Shown: positions 28,419 to 38,435, numbered from the stretch's first letter. The stretch is 64,000 nt of DNA from Cellulophaga baltica (GCF_900102165.1 NZ_FNBD01000001.1:334421-398420); one strand, 5' to 3'. Program-made: numbers and translations. The notes: generated by a model from the letters alone, not told the origin.

Positions 28419-29837
28419 ATGGCTCAAGACAGTGATAATTTCAGAGATTCTATAGGTACCATTAATGAAGATGGTAAGAGAGCTTGGGTTTTTCCAAAAA
28501 AACCAAGTGGTAAATTTTACCAGTACCGTAAATATGTAAGTTATTTTCTTTTAGCATTTTTAGTTGCTTCCCCATTTGTGAAAATAAATGGAAATCAATT
28601 TTTAATGTTTAATGTTTTAGAAAGACGCTTTAATATTTTTGGATTTCCGTTTTGGCCGCAAGATTTTCACCTGTTTGTAATCTCCATGATTATTGGCGTC
28701 ATCTTTATTGCCTTATTCACCGTTGCCTTTGGTCGTATTTTTTGTGGATGGATGTGTCCACAAACCATTTTTTTAGAAATGGTTTTCCGCAGAATTGAAT
28801 TTTGGATTGATGGAGATCGTGGCGCACAGATTAAATTAGATCGCCAAGAATGGAACGCTGAGAAAATAAAAAAACGTGTTTTAAAATGGATAATCTTTTT
28901 TATTATATCGTTCTTAATTGCCAATGTATTTTTAGCTTATTTAATTGGTAGCGACCGGCTGATACAATATGTAACGGATGGTCCTGGGCAACATGTGAGC
29001 ACCATGATATCTTTATTGATATTTACCGCAGTATTCTATTTTGTGTTTGCTTGGTTTAGAGAGCAAGTGTGTATTATTGCTTGCCCTTACGGCAGAATGC
29101 AAGGCGTGTTATTAGACAATAAATCTATTGTAGTCGCCTATGATCATAAACGTGGTGAAAATGAAAACGGTCGTAAAAAATGGCGAAAGAATGAAGATCG
29201 TGAAGCCTTAGGAAATGGGGATTGTATTGATTGTTTTCAATGTGTAAATGTTTGCCCTACCGGGATCGATATTCGTAATGGTACGCAATTAGAATGCGTA
29301 AACTGTACGGCTTGTATTGATGAATGTGATACCATTATGGAAAAGGTAAATCTTCCAAAAGGGTTAATACGTTATGCTAGTGAAGATGAGATTGTTAAAA
29401 AAGAAAAGTTCAAGTTTACTCCTAGACTAAAAGGATATACGGCCATTTTAGTGATCCTTACTGGAGTTCTAATTGGGATGCTATTTTTAAGAAACGACAT
29501 AGAAGCTAATATTCTAAGGTTACCAGGGCAACTATATGAACACAAGGAAGGAAATATCATTAGCAATGTGTATACTTATAAGTTACTAAACAAAACCAAT
29601 AAAGATATTGATGATGTTCATTTTGAGCTTATTTCTCACAAGGGTACTATTAAGTTAGTGCGTCATGAAGATTTTATCGTTCCTGCACAAAATTTAGCCG
29701 AAGGAACACTGTTTATCGAGATTAATAATAGCGCCATTAAAAGTGATAAAGAAAGAATAAAAATTGCCGTATACAGTGGTGATGATTTGATTGAAACTAC
29801 AACAACAGCGTTTTTAGCTCCAAGGAGCTATAAGTAA
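28419..29837 (+). CDS. ccoG: CcoG, cbb3 oxidase accessory iron-sulfur protein
   Basis: 472 residues. Membrane helices at the start surround CGWMCPQTIFLEM. Two ferredoxin-type clusters are seen in CIDCFQCVNVCPTG and CVNCTACIDECD, followed by another helix and a C-terminal immunoglobulin-like domain ending in LAPRSYK. CcoG/FixG/RdxA is a copper-reducing assembly factor for cbb3 oxidase. It begins 32 bp after ccoP. A 213-bp gap to fixH follows, in which I see no promoter I would defend. Confidence 0.92.
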   Translation: MAQDSDNFRDSIGTINEDGKRAWVFPKKPSGKFYQYRKYVSYFLLAFLVASPFVKINGNQFLMFNVLERRFNIFGFPFWPQDFHLFVISMIIGVIFIALFTVAFGRIFCGWMCPQTIFLEMVFRRIEFWIDGDRGAQIKLDRQEWNAEKIKKRVLKWIIFFIISFLIANVFLAYLIGSDRLIQYVTDGPGQHVSTMISLLIFTAVFYFVFAWFREQVCIIACPYGRMQGVLLDNKSIVVAYDHKRGENENGRKKWRKNEDREALGNGDCIDCFQCVNVCPTGIDIRNGTQLECVNCTACIDECDTIMEKVNLPKGLIRYASEDEIVKKEKFKFTPRLKGYTAILVILTGVLIGMLFLRNDIEANILRLPGQLYEHKEGNIISNVYTYKLLNKTNKDIDDVHFELISHKGTIKLVRHEDFIVPAQNLAEGTLFIEINNSAIKSDKERIKIAVYSGDDLIETTTTAFLAPRSYK

Positions 29838-30050
29838 AATGGTTGAGGGTAATTTCAAAAATTTGAGACGGAAAAGCAATTAGTGGTATTCTAAAAACCA
29901 ACTTTTAGAAAGGCATCCATTTAAAAAATAAAATATTAGTTCGAGTGTTTTTAATGCCGGTAACCAAACATAAATAGCATCAAGAACCGCTAGTAAAAAA
30001 AAGAATTCTAACTAAAAACTAAGTAGTACTTAACGCAAATAAAAAATATC

Positions 30051-30497
30051 ATGAAAATTAATTGGGGAACAGGTGTTGTTATTGCTTTTGTTTGCTTCAT
30101 AAGCTTTATCTTATTTTTTGTCATTCGTATGAACATGGATGATAAAGCAAATCATGATTTGGTTACTGAAGAATACTACCAAGAAGAAATTGGCTATCAG
30201 AAAGAAATAGATGCGGTTAAAAATGCAAACCATAATTCAAAAAAAATAAGCCTACAGAAAACTGCTGAAGGCCTAGAAATAAGCTTTCCTGAAAATTTAA
30301 ACAACAAAGAAATTAAAGGTACAGTGTCCCTTTACAGACCTTCTAATAAACACCTGGATTTTGACTTTCCAATAAGTCTATCCGACTCACATTTGCTCGT
30401 ACCTGACAAACGTTTATTGGAAGGTCGCTGGGACATTAAAATTTCTTGGAAATATCAAAACGAAGAATATCTTCACAAAGAAAAAATAACCTACTAA
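30051..30497 (+). CDS. FixH-family protein
   Basis: 148 residues: one N-terminal helix (about 5-25) and a soluble domain typical of FixH (WGTGVVIAFVCFISFI onward, with NHDLVTEEYYQEEIGYQKEID). FixH/CcoH is needed for cbb3 assembly and interacts with CcoI in other bacteria. The gene is directly joined to the SafE-like gene (stop followed at once by ATG). The 213-bp gap from ccoG may hold an unrecognised promoter. Confidence 0.88.
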   Translation: MKINWGTGVVIAFVCFISFILFFVIRMNMDDKANHDLVTEEYYQEEIGYQKEIDAVKNANHNSKKISLQKTAEGLEISFPENLNNKEIKGTVSLYRPSNKHLDFDFPISLSDSHLLVPDKRLLEGRWDIKISWKYQNEEYLHKEKITY

Positions 30498-31202
30498 ATG
30501 TTTATATCAGCAATCATATTAGGCCTTATGGGTAGTTTTCACTGCGTAGGCATGTGCGGACCCATTGCTTTTATGCTTCCTGTTGATAGAACAAATACTT
30601 TTAAAAAATTCTCGCAAATATTCATTTACCATATAGGACGATTATTAGCTTATGGAACATTAGGATTAATTTTTGGTTTACTTGGCAAAGGTTTGTTTGT
30701 CTTTGGCATGCAACAAAAACTATCTATAGCCATCGGTATTCTCATGATTACTATAGTGCTGTTACCGCATAAATTCATTAGCAAATACAACGTTTCTAAA
30801 CCCGTATATCGTATTATTGGAAAAGTAAAGAATCGTCTGGGTAAAGAACTAAAGAAAAAAACAGCAGATACTTTTATTACTATTGGATTTTTAAACGGGT
30901 TTCTTCCTTGCGGATTAGTTTATATGGGACTGTTTGGGGCAATTGCCATGGGTAGCCCTTTAGAAGGCGCCCTATATATGGTTTTATTTGGCGCTGGCAC
31001 TATCCCTTTGATGACCACAGCCATTTATTTTAGTGCGCTACTAAAAGGTACCGCAAAACAACGCATCCAAAAATTAATTCCTGTTTTTGTAGTCCTCATT
31101 GGTGCTTTATTCATCTTAAGAGGATTGGGCCTAGGCATTCCTTACGTATCACCAAAGCCAGTAACAGAAGTAGTATCTTCCACAATGGAATGCCACAACT
31201 AA
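30498..31202 (+). CDS. SafE-like membrane protein linked to cbb3 assembly
   Basis: 234 residues, six predicted helices. The opening GSFHCVGMCGPIAFMLP is the conserved CxxxC-bearing first helix of the family often annotated as sulfite exporter TauE/SafE-like, and GFLNGFLPCGLVYMGLFGA is the mirror motif in the second half. In cbb3 loci such proteins (sometimes called CcoH2 or cytochrome biogenesis membrane regions) are thought to handle copper or thiols, not sulfite. Zero-base spacing to fixH supports a shared role in oxidase assembly. A short histidine-bearing tail ends the protein. Confidence 0.82.
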   Translation: MFISAIILGLMGSFHCVGMCGPIAFMLPVDRTNTFKKFSQIFIYHIGRLLAYGTLGLIFGLLGKGLFVFGMQQKLSIAIGILMITIVLLPHKFISKYNVSKPVYRIIGKVKNRLGKELKKKTADTFITIGFLNGFLPCGLVYMGLFGAIAMGSPLEGALYMVLFGAGTIPLMTTAIYFSALLKGTAKQRIQKLIPVFVVLIGALFILRGLGLGIPYVSPKPVTEVVSSTMECHN

Positions 31203-31229
31203 ATACGCACTTTAAAAATCTACCAAAAA

Positions 31230-31619
31230 ATGCAACAGAAAGAAATAGAAAATAGGGCTGATGTAAGTATATTGGTACGCAGTTTTTACACAAAAGTGAG
31301 AATAGACAAAATACTTGGACCCATATTTAATGGCATGATTACAGATTGGGAAGCCCATTTAGAGCTTTTAACAGATTTCTGGGAGACACAGTTCTTTTTA
31401 AAACGAAAATATCATGGTAACCCAATAAAGGCACATAATGAGGTGGATAAAAAAATGAACCATGGCGTTACGCCAGAGCATTTTGGGTTATGGCTTAACC
31501 TTTGGTTTGAAACTATTGATGAATTATTTACAGGAGACACTGCTTTTATTACCAAAAATAGAGCACGCCAAATGAATAGTATGCTGTATATGAAAATGTT
31601 TGAAAATAGACCTAAATAA
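31230..31619 (+). CDS. Group III truncated hemoglobin
   Basis: 129 residues with the group III pattern: DILVRSFYTKV-type A/B region, FWETQFFLKRKYHGNP, and the proximal histidine near HGVTPEHFGLWL. Trp in FWET and the missing glycine pairs mark subgroup P/III. These proteins bind oxygen or nitric oxide and often accompany micro-oxic respiration. Located 27 bp after the SafE-like gene, so probably the last gene of the cbb3 operon. A strong bidirectional terminator follows directly. Confidence 0.87.
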   Translation: MQQKEIENRADVSILVRSFYTKVRIDKILGPIFNGMITDWEAHLELLTDFWETQFFLKRKYHGNPIKAHNEVDKKMNHGVTPEHFGLWLNLWFETIDELFTGDTAFITKNRARQMNSMLYMKMFENRPK

Positions 31620-31650
31620 AAAAGGAGCACTATGCAAAGTGCTCCTTTTT
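31619..31650. terminator. Bidirectional terminator between trHb and usp genes
   Basis: A perfect 13-bp stem (AAAAAGGAGCACT and its complement) around a six-base loop, with A and T runs at both sides, separates two convergent genes and can serve both. Confidence 0.9.
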
Positions 31651-31675
31651 AGGTTTGACAAACAAATCAACTTAA

Positions 31676-32500
31676 TTAAATTTTAAATGTTACCACTGGT
31701 ATAGTTGAGTGGTTTGCAACATCTTCTCCTATGCTTCCCATGAAGAAGTGAGATATCCCTTTTCTACCATGGGTAGGTATCCCTATAATATCTATGCCTT
31801 GAGATTCTGCATAATTAATCACACCCATCTCTACAGTGTAATCATTATATATTTTCACATCAATAAAGTCTGGCCCCACAAGACTGGAGAACTTATCTAT
31901 TTTAGCAGTGATATCTTCCGTACTCAAGAAGTTATCTCCAGGCGTATTGATATATACAATATGAAGCGTTACAGAAAACTGATCTGCTATATATTTTGCA
32001 CGTTGGTAAGCATTAATATTTTCTTCTTTTAGATCGCAAGCAAATACCATCGTTTTAGGTGTAAAATCATCCAATCTATGTTTTACAACTAGCACAGGAA
32101 CTTCTGAATTACGAACAACCTTTTCGGTATTAGATCCTACAAAGATTTCCATGATACCATCAGTACCATGAGAACCCATAATGATCATATCTGCGTCATT
32201 TGCTTCCGCTACTTCATTTACTTCACTAAATACTTTAAAATGCTTTATAATTGGCTTTACCTCAACATCTTTTAAATAAGGCTTATTTAAAAAATCTGAG
32301 AAACGTTTTTCAGCTAATTTTAATAAGAATACGGTTTGCTCAGGATGAGCACCTTCTGCTCCCGTGATATAGGCCTGGTTCAACTCTAACATATGCAGTG
32401 CAAAAATTTTAGAATTGTGTTTCTTAGCTAATGAAACAGCTGCCTTTAAAGCGTTTTCCGATTGTATCGAAAAGTCTACTGGTACAATAATATTTTTCAT
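31676..32500 (-). CDS. Universal stress protein, tandem UspA domains
   Basis: 274 residues with two Usp folds. The first has MKNIIVPVDFSIQSENAL and the ATP-loop GSHGTDGIMEIFVGSNTEKV; the second has GIPTHGRKGISHFFMGSIGEDV, so both domains keep the nucleotide loop, unlike the tandem Usp at 20467-21369. Situated 23 bp downstream of hemN on the same strand and without its own promoter, it is most likely controlled by the Fnr-like site ahead of hemN. A role in survival under oxygen limitation is inferred from context. Confidence 0.88.
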   Translation of the reverse strand: MKNIIVPVDFSIQSENALKAAVSLAKKHNSKIFALHMLELNQAYITGAEGAHPEQTVFLLKLAEKRFSDFLNKPYLKDVEVKPIIKHFKVFSEVNEVAEANDADMIIMGSHGTDGIMEIFVGSNTEKVVRNSEVPVLVVKHRLDDFTPKTMVFACDLKEENINAYQRAKYIADQFSVTLHIVYINTPGDNFLSTEDITAKIDKFSSLVGPDFIDVKIYNDYTVEMGVINYAESQGIDIIGIPTHGRKGISHFFMGSIGEDVANHSTIPVVTFKI

Positions 32501-32523
32501 AGTTTATACTTAAGAGGTTAAAT

Positions 32524-33885
32524 TTATATGGTCATAGAAAAGAGCCTAGTCTCAGGCGCTTTTCGTTGTAAATGCATATCAAAAGCCATACAGATATTTC
32601 TAATAAATGGCCTTCCTTTTTCAAGCACAGTAATTTTACCGGCATCCATTTGTAATAAATCATCTGCTTGCATTTCAGCTAATTTATCAAAGGAGATACG
32701 AAGCTCTAAATCCTGAATCTCTTTTGCTGTAAAAACGGTTTCGAATTTGCACATTAAATTTAGAATATGTTTTCTAATTATGGTGTCTTCATCCGTTAAA
32801 ATATGACCTCTATAAATAGGAATAATTGCATTCGCTACTAAGTGTTCATATTCTTCCAAGCTTTTAACATTTTGAGCAAAACTATACCAACTGTCACTAA
32901 TACTAGAGGCTCCTAAACCTACCATTAGTTGCGTTTTTGATGCGGTATAGCCCATAAAATTTCTATGGAGCTCACCACTAATCATTGCTTTATATAGACT
33001 ATCTGTTTTCAAAGCAAAATGATCCATACCAATTTCTTCATAGCCTACCTCCGCTAAGCGTTTTTTACCCGTTTCGTATTGCATGCGTTTTTCTTCTGCC
33101 GTAGGCAAATCAGCATCACTATACCCGCGCTGACCATTTCCTTTTAACCATGGCACATGTGCATAGCTATAGAAAGCCAAACGGTCTGGCATTAATGATT
33201 TTGTTTTCAAAATGGTTTCTTCTACATCTACTATAGTTTGATGCGGCAAACCAAAAATAATGTCATGCCCAATAGAGGTATAGCCAATTTCTCGAGCAGC
33301 TTCCGTAACTTTTTTTACATTTTCAAAAGGTTGTACTCTATGTATAGCTTTCTGCACTTTTTCATTATAATCCTGTACACCAAAACTTACTCTTCTAAAA
33401 CCAACATTATATAAAGCCTGTAAATGTTCCTTGGTTGTATTATTAGGGTGTCCTTCAAAACTAAATTCATACCCATCTGCCTTATCTGCTATTTTAAAAA
33501 TACCTTTAATCAGGTATTCCAGATTTTCTGGAGCGAAAAAGGTGGGTGTACCTCCTCCCAAATGAAGTTCCTTTACTTTTGGCTTTTCAGAAAATAAATT
33601 ACAATACAATTGCCACTCCTTAAGAACTGTTTTTAAATATGGTACTTCTACTTCATGACGTTTAGTAATGCGTTTATGACAGCCACAAAAAGTACACATA
33701 CTTTCACAAAAAGGTAAATGTATATACAAACTAATGCCTTCGGTGCTGTTGCTCTCATCAAAACTCTGAATTAAGGTAGACTCCCATTTTTTACCTGAGA
33801 AATTAGTTATATCCCAATAAGGAACTGTGGGGTAACTTGTATATCTAGGACCGGGAACGTTATATTTCTGAACTAAAGTGCACAT
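32524..33885 (-). CDS. hemN: Oxygen-independent coproporphyrinogen III oxidase
   Basis: 453 residues, full HemN length. The radical SAM motif is CESMCTFCGC, with the fourth cysteine that true HemN has and HemW lacks. LGGGTPTFF follows as the SAM contact and GASSISDSWYSF and the C-terminal HemN_C portion complete it. It decarboxylates coproporphyrinogen III to protoporphyrinogen IX without oxygen, providing heme when oxygen is scarce. Regulated through an Fnr-like site at 33934-33945 with TAGGTTTG; the downstream Usp gene is in the same unit. Confidence 0.95.
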   Translation of the reverse strand: MCTLVQKYNVPGPRYTSYPTVPYWDITNFSGKKWESTLIQSFDESNSTEGISLYIHLPFCESMCTFCGCHKRITKRHEVEVPYLKTVLKEWQLYCNLFSEKPKVKELHLGGGTPTFFAPENLEYLIKGIFKIADKADGYEFSFEGHPNNTTKEHLQALYNVGFRRVSFGVQDYNEKVQKAIHRVQPFENVKKVTEAAREIGYTSIGHDIIFGLPHQTIVDVEETILKTKSLMPDRLAFYSYAHVPWLKGNGQRGYSDADLPTAEEKRMQYETGKKRLAEVGYEEIGMDHFALKTDSLYKAMISGELHRNFMGYTASKTQLMVGLGASSISDSWYSFAQNVKSLEEYEHLVANAIIPIYRGHILTDEDTIIRKHILNLMCKFETVFTAKEIQDLELRISFDKLAEMQADDLLQMDAGKITVLEKGRPFIRNICMAFDMHLQRKAPETRLFSMTI

Positions 33886-33902
33886 GGGTATTGTATTTTC
33901 TA

Positions 33903-33946
33903 CAAACCTACTATTGTTAGAAATGAAAAAATATGATAATTGTCAG
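33903..33946 (-). promoter_or_regulatory. Fnr-like activated promoter of hemN
   Basis: TGATAATTGTCA (33934-33945) is centred 29.5 bp upstream of a minus-strand -7 element TAGGTTTG (plus 33903-33910), matching the other three sites exactly. The hemN ATG follows about 18 bp later. Confidence 0.78.
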
Positions 33947-33972
33947 TTCAAATCTATTAGTAAAGCAACGCT

Positions 33973-34437
33973 CTATTCTGTGCAGAAGCTAATATGCCGA
34001 TTCACATTTTCCTCAATAGATATAAAAGTTTCTATAGCACTAATTCCACTAATAGTAAGTATTGCATTTTGGTACACATTTCTATAGTGCTCAGAATCTC
34101 TAGCATGCATCTTCACAAAAATGTCATACTTCCCTGTGGTATGATTTACTTGAACCACTTCCGGAATTCTCTTCAATTGTTCGATCACCAATTTGTAAAG
34201 TCCTATTTCTTTTAAAAAAACACCAAGAAACATCGTTAAATTCCAATCCATTTTAGCATAATCAATACTCAATGTTGCCCCCTTTATAATTTCTAAATCC
34301 TTCATTTTCTTAATCCTCATATGAACAGTTCCCGGTGAAATTTTTGCTTTCTTGGCCACCTCTGTAAAAGGCATTTGAGCACATTCAGATAAAATTTTCA
34401 ATAATGTATAATCTACGGTATCTAATTTATCCTTCAT
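33973..34437 (-). CDS. Lrp/AsnC-family transcription regulator
   Basis: 154 residues: N-terminal HTH at about 5-50 (TEVAKKAKISPGTVHMRIKKM) and a RAM ligand-binding domain (VNHTTGKYDIFVKMHARD). Family members sense amino acids and act as local regulators next to their targets. It is divergent from a TonB receptor operon containing an aminotransferase, across a 554-bp AT-rich gap, so that operon is the likely target. The ligand is unknown. Confidence 0.88.
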   Translation of the reverse strand: MKDKLDTVDYTLLKILSECAQMPFTEVAKKAKISPGTVHMRIKKMKDLEIIKGATLSIDYAKMDWNLTMFLGVFLKEIGLYKLVIEQLKRIPEVVQVNHTTGKYDIFVKMHARDSEHYRNVYQNAILTISGISAIETFISIEENVNRHISFCTE

Positions 34438-34991
34438 TTTAATAGTGTGTTTGGGGTTAAAAAATAATTATATCTATAAACGAACTTACAGGAAATGTGT
34501 TAAAATTATTGAAGTAAAATCAAACATATCAATATATACATGAAAATAAATTAAAGATTATATAAAAACAATAATTATAATTCAAATAACACCACTATCC
34601 ATTATCATATCAATAAGCAAGACACCTTAAAATTTTTAATATCCTAAAAATGAATATGAACCCCAAAATATCAATGAATCAATTTTATAGGGAGAAAAAA
34701 TAGAAAATCTAAAAAATCAATAGATTTAAGCATAAAAATTAATTATTTGTTGGTTTTTAGCAAAAACAATAAATTAAATTCACTGTTTTAGCTCTTTTAC
34801 TGATTTTTATTTATCAATAACAATAATTAATATTGAGCTAATAAAAAATACACTTTTTATTACACAGTAAAGTTTCCGGAACTTTTCTTTTTTAGAATTT
34901 AATAATACCTATTTCCTATACCCCTTTTAATCACGAGAATAAAAAGGAGCGTATTCAGGGTATTATGTTAATAACCAAAAACCCTCTGAAA
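34438..34991. other. AT-rich divergent intergenic region with a leader hairpin
   Basis: No gene is visible. The region is very AT-rich. Near its right end TAATACC (34903-34909) and GGTATTA (34959-34965) with inner CCTTTT-AAAAGG pairing could fold the 5' leader of the TonB receptor mRNA. It is the plausible binding region for the Lrp-type regulator, but no repeated operator could be identified. Confidence 0.4.
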
Positions 34992-37916
34992 ATGAAGAAA
35001 TTCTTTCTATCACTACTCCTATGTAATACGCTACTAGTAGTAAACGCCCAAGATATTGACATCAAAGGCAAAATCATTGATGATTTAGGCGAACCCCTAT
35101 CCGGAGCTAATGTTATTATCAAAGGCACCTCAAAAGGAGCTATTTCAAATTTCGATGGAGAATTTAGCATCATAGCACCACCCACCGGAATTCTATTATT
35201 TTCCTCACTAGGCTTTGCCTCCAAAGAAATTAAAATAAATAACAGAACCTATATATCTGTACAACTTGATGCATCTGCACAACAATTAGCAGGCATGGTG
35301 GTAGTTGGTTCTAGAGGACAGGCCAGAACAAAACTAGAAACCGCTTCTCCTGTAGACGTCATTAGTATTGCTACACAAAGTATTAATATGCCACAATTAG
35401 GTTTGGCCGAAATGTTAGTAGCATCGGCACCCTCTTTCAGTGCTTTTAAATCTCAAGGGGGAGATTTATCTTCTTCTGTTGACCCTCCTACATTAAGAGG
35501 TTTGGCACCAAACCAAATGTTGGTATTAATTAATGGAAAAAGGAGACATACCTCTGCACTGTTAGCGGCATCGCAAACCGGCAGTCCGGCAAATGCTGTA
35601 GACATGAGTTTTATTGCTCCTGAGTCCATTGATCGTGTAGAAATTCTAAGAGATGGGGCCTCTGCTCAATACGGATCTGATGCCATTGCTGGAGTAATGA
35701 ATGTCGTATTAAAAAAAGGAACCAATAAATTTAGTGGTAGCTTAACTATGGGTGGGTATCCAAACAAAGCTCCAGATTTGAGCGACACTGATGTGAGTGA
35801 AGAAAGTCAGGCTTTACTTTCTGATACTGAAGCAGACGGTTTAAATTACCAACTATCTACCAACTACGGTATAGGCTTTGAAAATGGCGGATATCTAAAT
35901 TTAACAGGAACCTATAGACAAGCAGAAAAAACAATTAGACCTAATATTAGTGATGCTACACCATACGGTGAAGCTTACTTAAACAACCAAAGAACCGATA
36001 CTCAAGGAAATATAATTATCACCAATCCTGAATTGATAGCGGCACAGGCTTCAGGCAATACAGCATTAGCTTCTGATCTTACTACGGATGCAGGTTTAAT
36101 GGCTGCTCGTGGATTAACCTCAAAAGATTTTTCTACCTATGCAGGATCAGCAGGGTCTAAACTAGGTGTTATTTCATACAACATGGCGCTCCCTATTTCT
36201 GGAGAAACAGAATTCTACTCTTTCGGAGATTTTGGATACAAATACACAGATGCATTTAGTTGCTTTTTTAGAAGACCTGCTCAAGCAGATAGGGCAAATT
36301 TTGATTTATACCCTAACGGATTTAGACCACAAATAGAAACCACCCAAACAAACATAGGTTTTACAAGTGGTATTGAAGGAAAACTAGGTGATTTTGATTT
36401 TGATTTTAGTAATACCTATGGGCGTAATAAAATGACCTATGATATGTTCAACACTTTTAACGCGAGTTTACAATCTGCATCTCCTACCGCCATGAACCTT
36501 GGTACACACAGTTTTTATCAAAATACAATGAACTTTGATATTTCAAGATATTACGATGATATTCTTTCTGGATTCAATATCGCTATTGGTACAGAATTAA
36601 GGGTAGAAAATTATAAAATTCTGGCAGGGCAAGCAGAAAGTTATGAAGCTGGTGATGCAGGAATATATACTGCTACAGAAGATAACGAGGCGTTAATTGG
36701 TCCTGATGGATTTCCGTTAGAGGATCTTAATTCTGAACCAATTGTTGATGTTAATGGAGACCCCGTAATACTAGAATATGCTGGGGTAAGCCAATCTTTT
36801 AATAAAGTATACAGTCCAAACTGCCAATGTTTTAGAGGTTTTGCACCAGGTAATGAAAGTGATGCATACCGTTCTGTAACTGCTGCTTATCTAGATATGG
36901 AATTAGATGTTACCAAAAAATGGTTTGTAAGTACTGCATTTAGAACAGAAAATTATTCCGATTTTGGAGGCGTATTTACAGGGAAATTTGCTACTAGATA
37001 TTCCATCTTTGATAATTTTGCTATTAGAGGTTCTTTTAGTTCTGGTTTTAGAGCGCCTTCATTGCAGGAATTAAATTACTCCCATACCTATACCTTTTTC
37101 GTTGGTCTAGACCCATTTGATGGCACTTTATATCCAAATACAAGTACTGCAGCTAAAGCTTTAGGTATTCCTAAGCTTACCGAAGAAAAGTCTACCAACC
37201 TAAGCATTGGTTTTACTACAAAATTATTCAATAAACTAGAACTTACCGTTGATGCCTATGCTATTGATATTAAAGATCGAATTTTTGAAACCAGTGAGTT
37301 TGATGCTAGTGACGCTCCTGTTTTAGAACCAATTATAGGGTCAGGACTTGCTGCGTTTAGAATTAACGGTGGTGACGTTAAAACAAAAGGAATCGAAATT
37401 GTAGCTAATTACAATGACCGTATCGGAGATGGCATGTTAGGGCTAATGGTATCAGGAGTTTTCAGAGAAAACACTTTTGAAAATTCTAATGTTCCTGATT
37501 TAAACACCGTACTTTCTGATGCAGATGTAGAAGGAAAATATGTAAATAGATCCAGTATTGGTCAATTTGAAACGGGCACACCAAACACTACTTTAATTGG
37601 TTCTGCAACCTACAGCCTAGGAAAATGGTCTAGCATGTTAAGAGGTAGTTTCTTTGGCGAGGTTACCACCTTAGACAATACACTGAATGACGCTGGCCTT
37701 TATGACGATCAAACTTTTTCTAGCGAATTTATTACAGATATAGGAATAACTTATAAAGCAACTGAACATATAAGTTTAACAGTTGGTGGAAATAATATTT
37801 TTAATAATTATCCAGATATTCTTATCGCCGCAAATAGAGGGTTCTATTTGTATTCTAACTACCAACAAGGCTCTAATGGCTCCTATTATTTTGGCAGACT
37901 AAGCTTTTCTTTCTAA
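34992..37916 (+). CDS. TonB-dependent outer-membrane receptor
   Basis: 974 residues from the ATG at 34992 (MKKFFLSLLLCN), which gives a proper signal peptide; the frame opens 27 bases earlier. A CarboxypepD_reg-like domain (GKIIDDLGEPLSGANVIIKG) at about 25-105 is followed by a plug (ASPVDVISI, VLINGKRRHTS, VEILRDGASAQYGSDAIAGV) and a 22-strand-type barrel ending in YYFGRLSFSF. The AQYGSDAIAGVMN motif is typical of non-sugar receptors. No separate SusD is present. The substrate is unknown; linkage to an Lrp regulator and an aminotransferase suggests an amino-acid-derived ligand, by inference. Confidence 0.9.
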   Translation: MKKFFLSLLLCNTLLVVNAQDIDIKGKIIDDLGEPLSGANVIIKGTSKGAISNFDGEFSIIAPPTGILLFSSLGFASKEIKINNRTYISVQLDASAQQLAGMVVVGSRGQARTKLETASPVDVISIATQSINMPQLGLAEMLVASAPSFSAFKSQGGDLSSSVDPPTLRGLAPNQMLVLINGKRRHTSALLAASQTGSPANAVDMSFIAPESIDRVEILRDGASAQYGSDAIAGVMNVVLKKGTNKFSGSLTMGGYPNKAPDLSDTDVSEESQALLSDTEADGLNYQLSTNYGIGFENGGYLNLTGTYRQAEKTIRPNISDATPYGEAYLNNQRTDTQGNIIITNPELIAAQASGNTALASDLTTDAGLMAARGLTSKDFSTYAGSAGSKLGVISYNMALPISGETEFYSFGDFGYKYTDAFSCFFRRPAQADRANFDLYPNGFRPQIETTQTNIGFTSGIEGKLGDFDFDFSNTYGRNKMTYDMFNTFNASLQSASPTAMNLGTHSFYQNTMNFDISRYYDDILSGFNIAIGTELRVENYKILAGQAESYEAGDAGIYTATEDNEALIGPDGFPLEDLNSEPIVDVNGDPVILEYAGVSQSFNKVYSPNCQCFRGFAPGNESDAYRSVTAAYLDMELDVTKKWFVSTAFRTENYSDFGGVFTGKFATRYSIFDNFAIRGSFSSGFRAPSLQELNYSHTYTFFVGLDPFDGTLYPNTSTAAKALGIPKLTEEKSTNLSIGFTTKLFNKLELTVDAYAIDIKDRIFETSEFDASDAPVLEPIIGSGLAAFRINGGDVKTKGIEIVANYNDRIGDGMLGLMVSGVFRENTFENSNVPDLNTVLSDADVEGKYVNRSSIGQFETGTPNTTLIGSATYSLGKWSSMLRGSFFGEVTTLDNTLNDAGLYDDQTFSSEFITDIGITYKATEHISLTVGGNNIFNNYPDILIAANRGFYLYSNYQQGSNGSYYFGRLSFSF

Positions 37917-37937
37917 TCAATTAAAAAAGATATCACG

Positions 37938-38435
37938 ATGAAGACCTATATAAAACAAATAAGTATCCTATTTTTCTTACTAATCATCACTTCTTGCGAA
38001 TCTGATAAACTCGAAGCAATTACAACCGCTGCAGATGGAGGCGGGACACTCACTTCCTATATCGCATATACCATAGATGCTACAGATCCTTCTGGCACCA
38101 ATGTATACGGACGAGTTGTTTTCTGGAAAAACAGTCTAGAACAAACTTTAGTACAAATTTCTGTTTACAATACCGAAACAGCAGAAATCTACCCTGCCCT
38201 AATTTTAGAAGGAGCTATAGGCAGCGAAATAACAACTTTAGAAGATCTTGGAACCGTTTCCGGTGATACGGGAGAATTAAGTGATAGCAAATTTTATGTT
38301 ATCAGCGATACTACATTTTATGATTCCATTTTAACCTTAGATGCTCACATAAGTATTTACCTAAACACCATAGATGGTACTCTTATAGCAGAAGGGGGCT
38401 TAGGATCTAATGCTGAGCCCGTAGAACAGAATTAA
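37938..38435 (+). CDS. Lipoprotein of unknown function
   Basis: 165 residues with lipobox TSC (MKTYIKQISILFFLLIITSC). The mature domain contains repeated beta-type segments with ITTLEDLGTVSGDTGELSDS and LDAHISIYLNT, looking like a small beta-sandwich. It is 21 bp after the TonB receptor and 25 bp before the aminotransferase, so it is probably the surface partner of the receptor. No homology to SusD could be seen. Confidence 0.7.
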   Translation: MKTYIKQISILFFLLIITSCESDKLEAITTAADGGGTLTSYIAYTIDATDPSGTNVYGRVVFWKNSLEQTLVQISVYNTETAEIYPALILEGAIGSEITTLEDLGTVSGDTGELSDSKFYVISDTTFYDSILTLDAHISIYLNTIDGTLIAEGGLGSNAEPVEQN

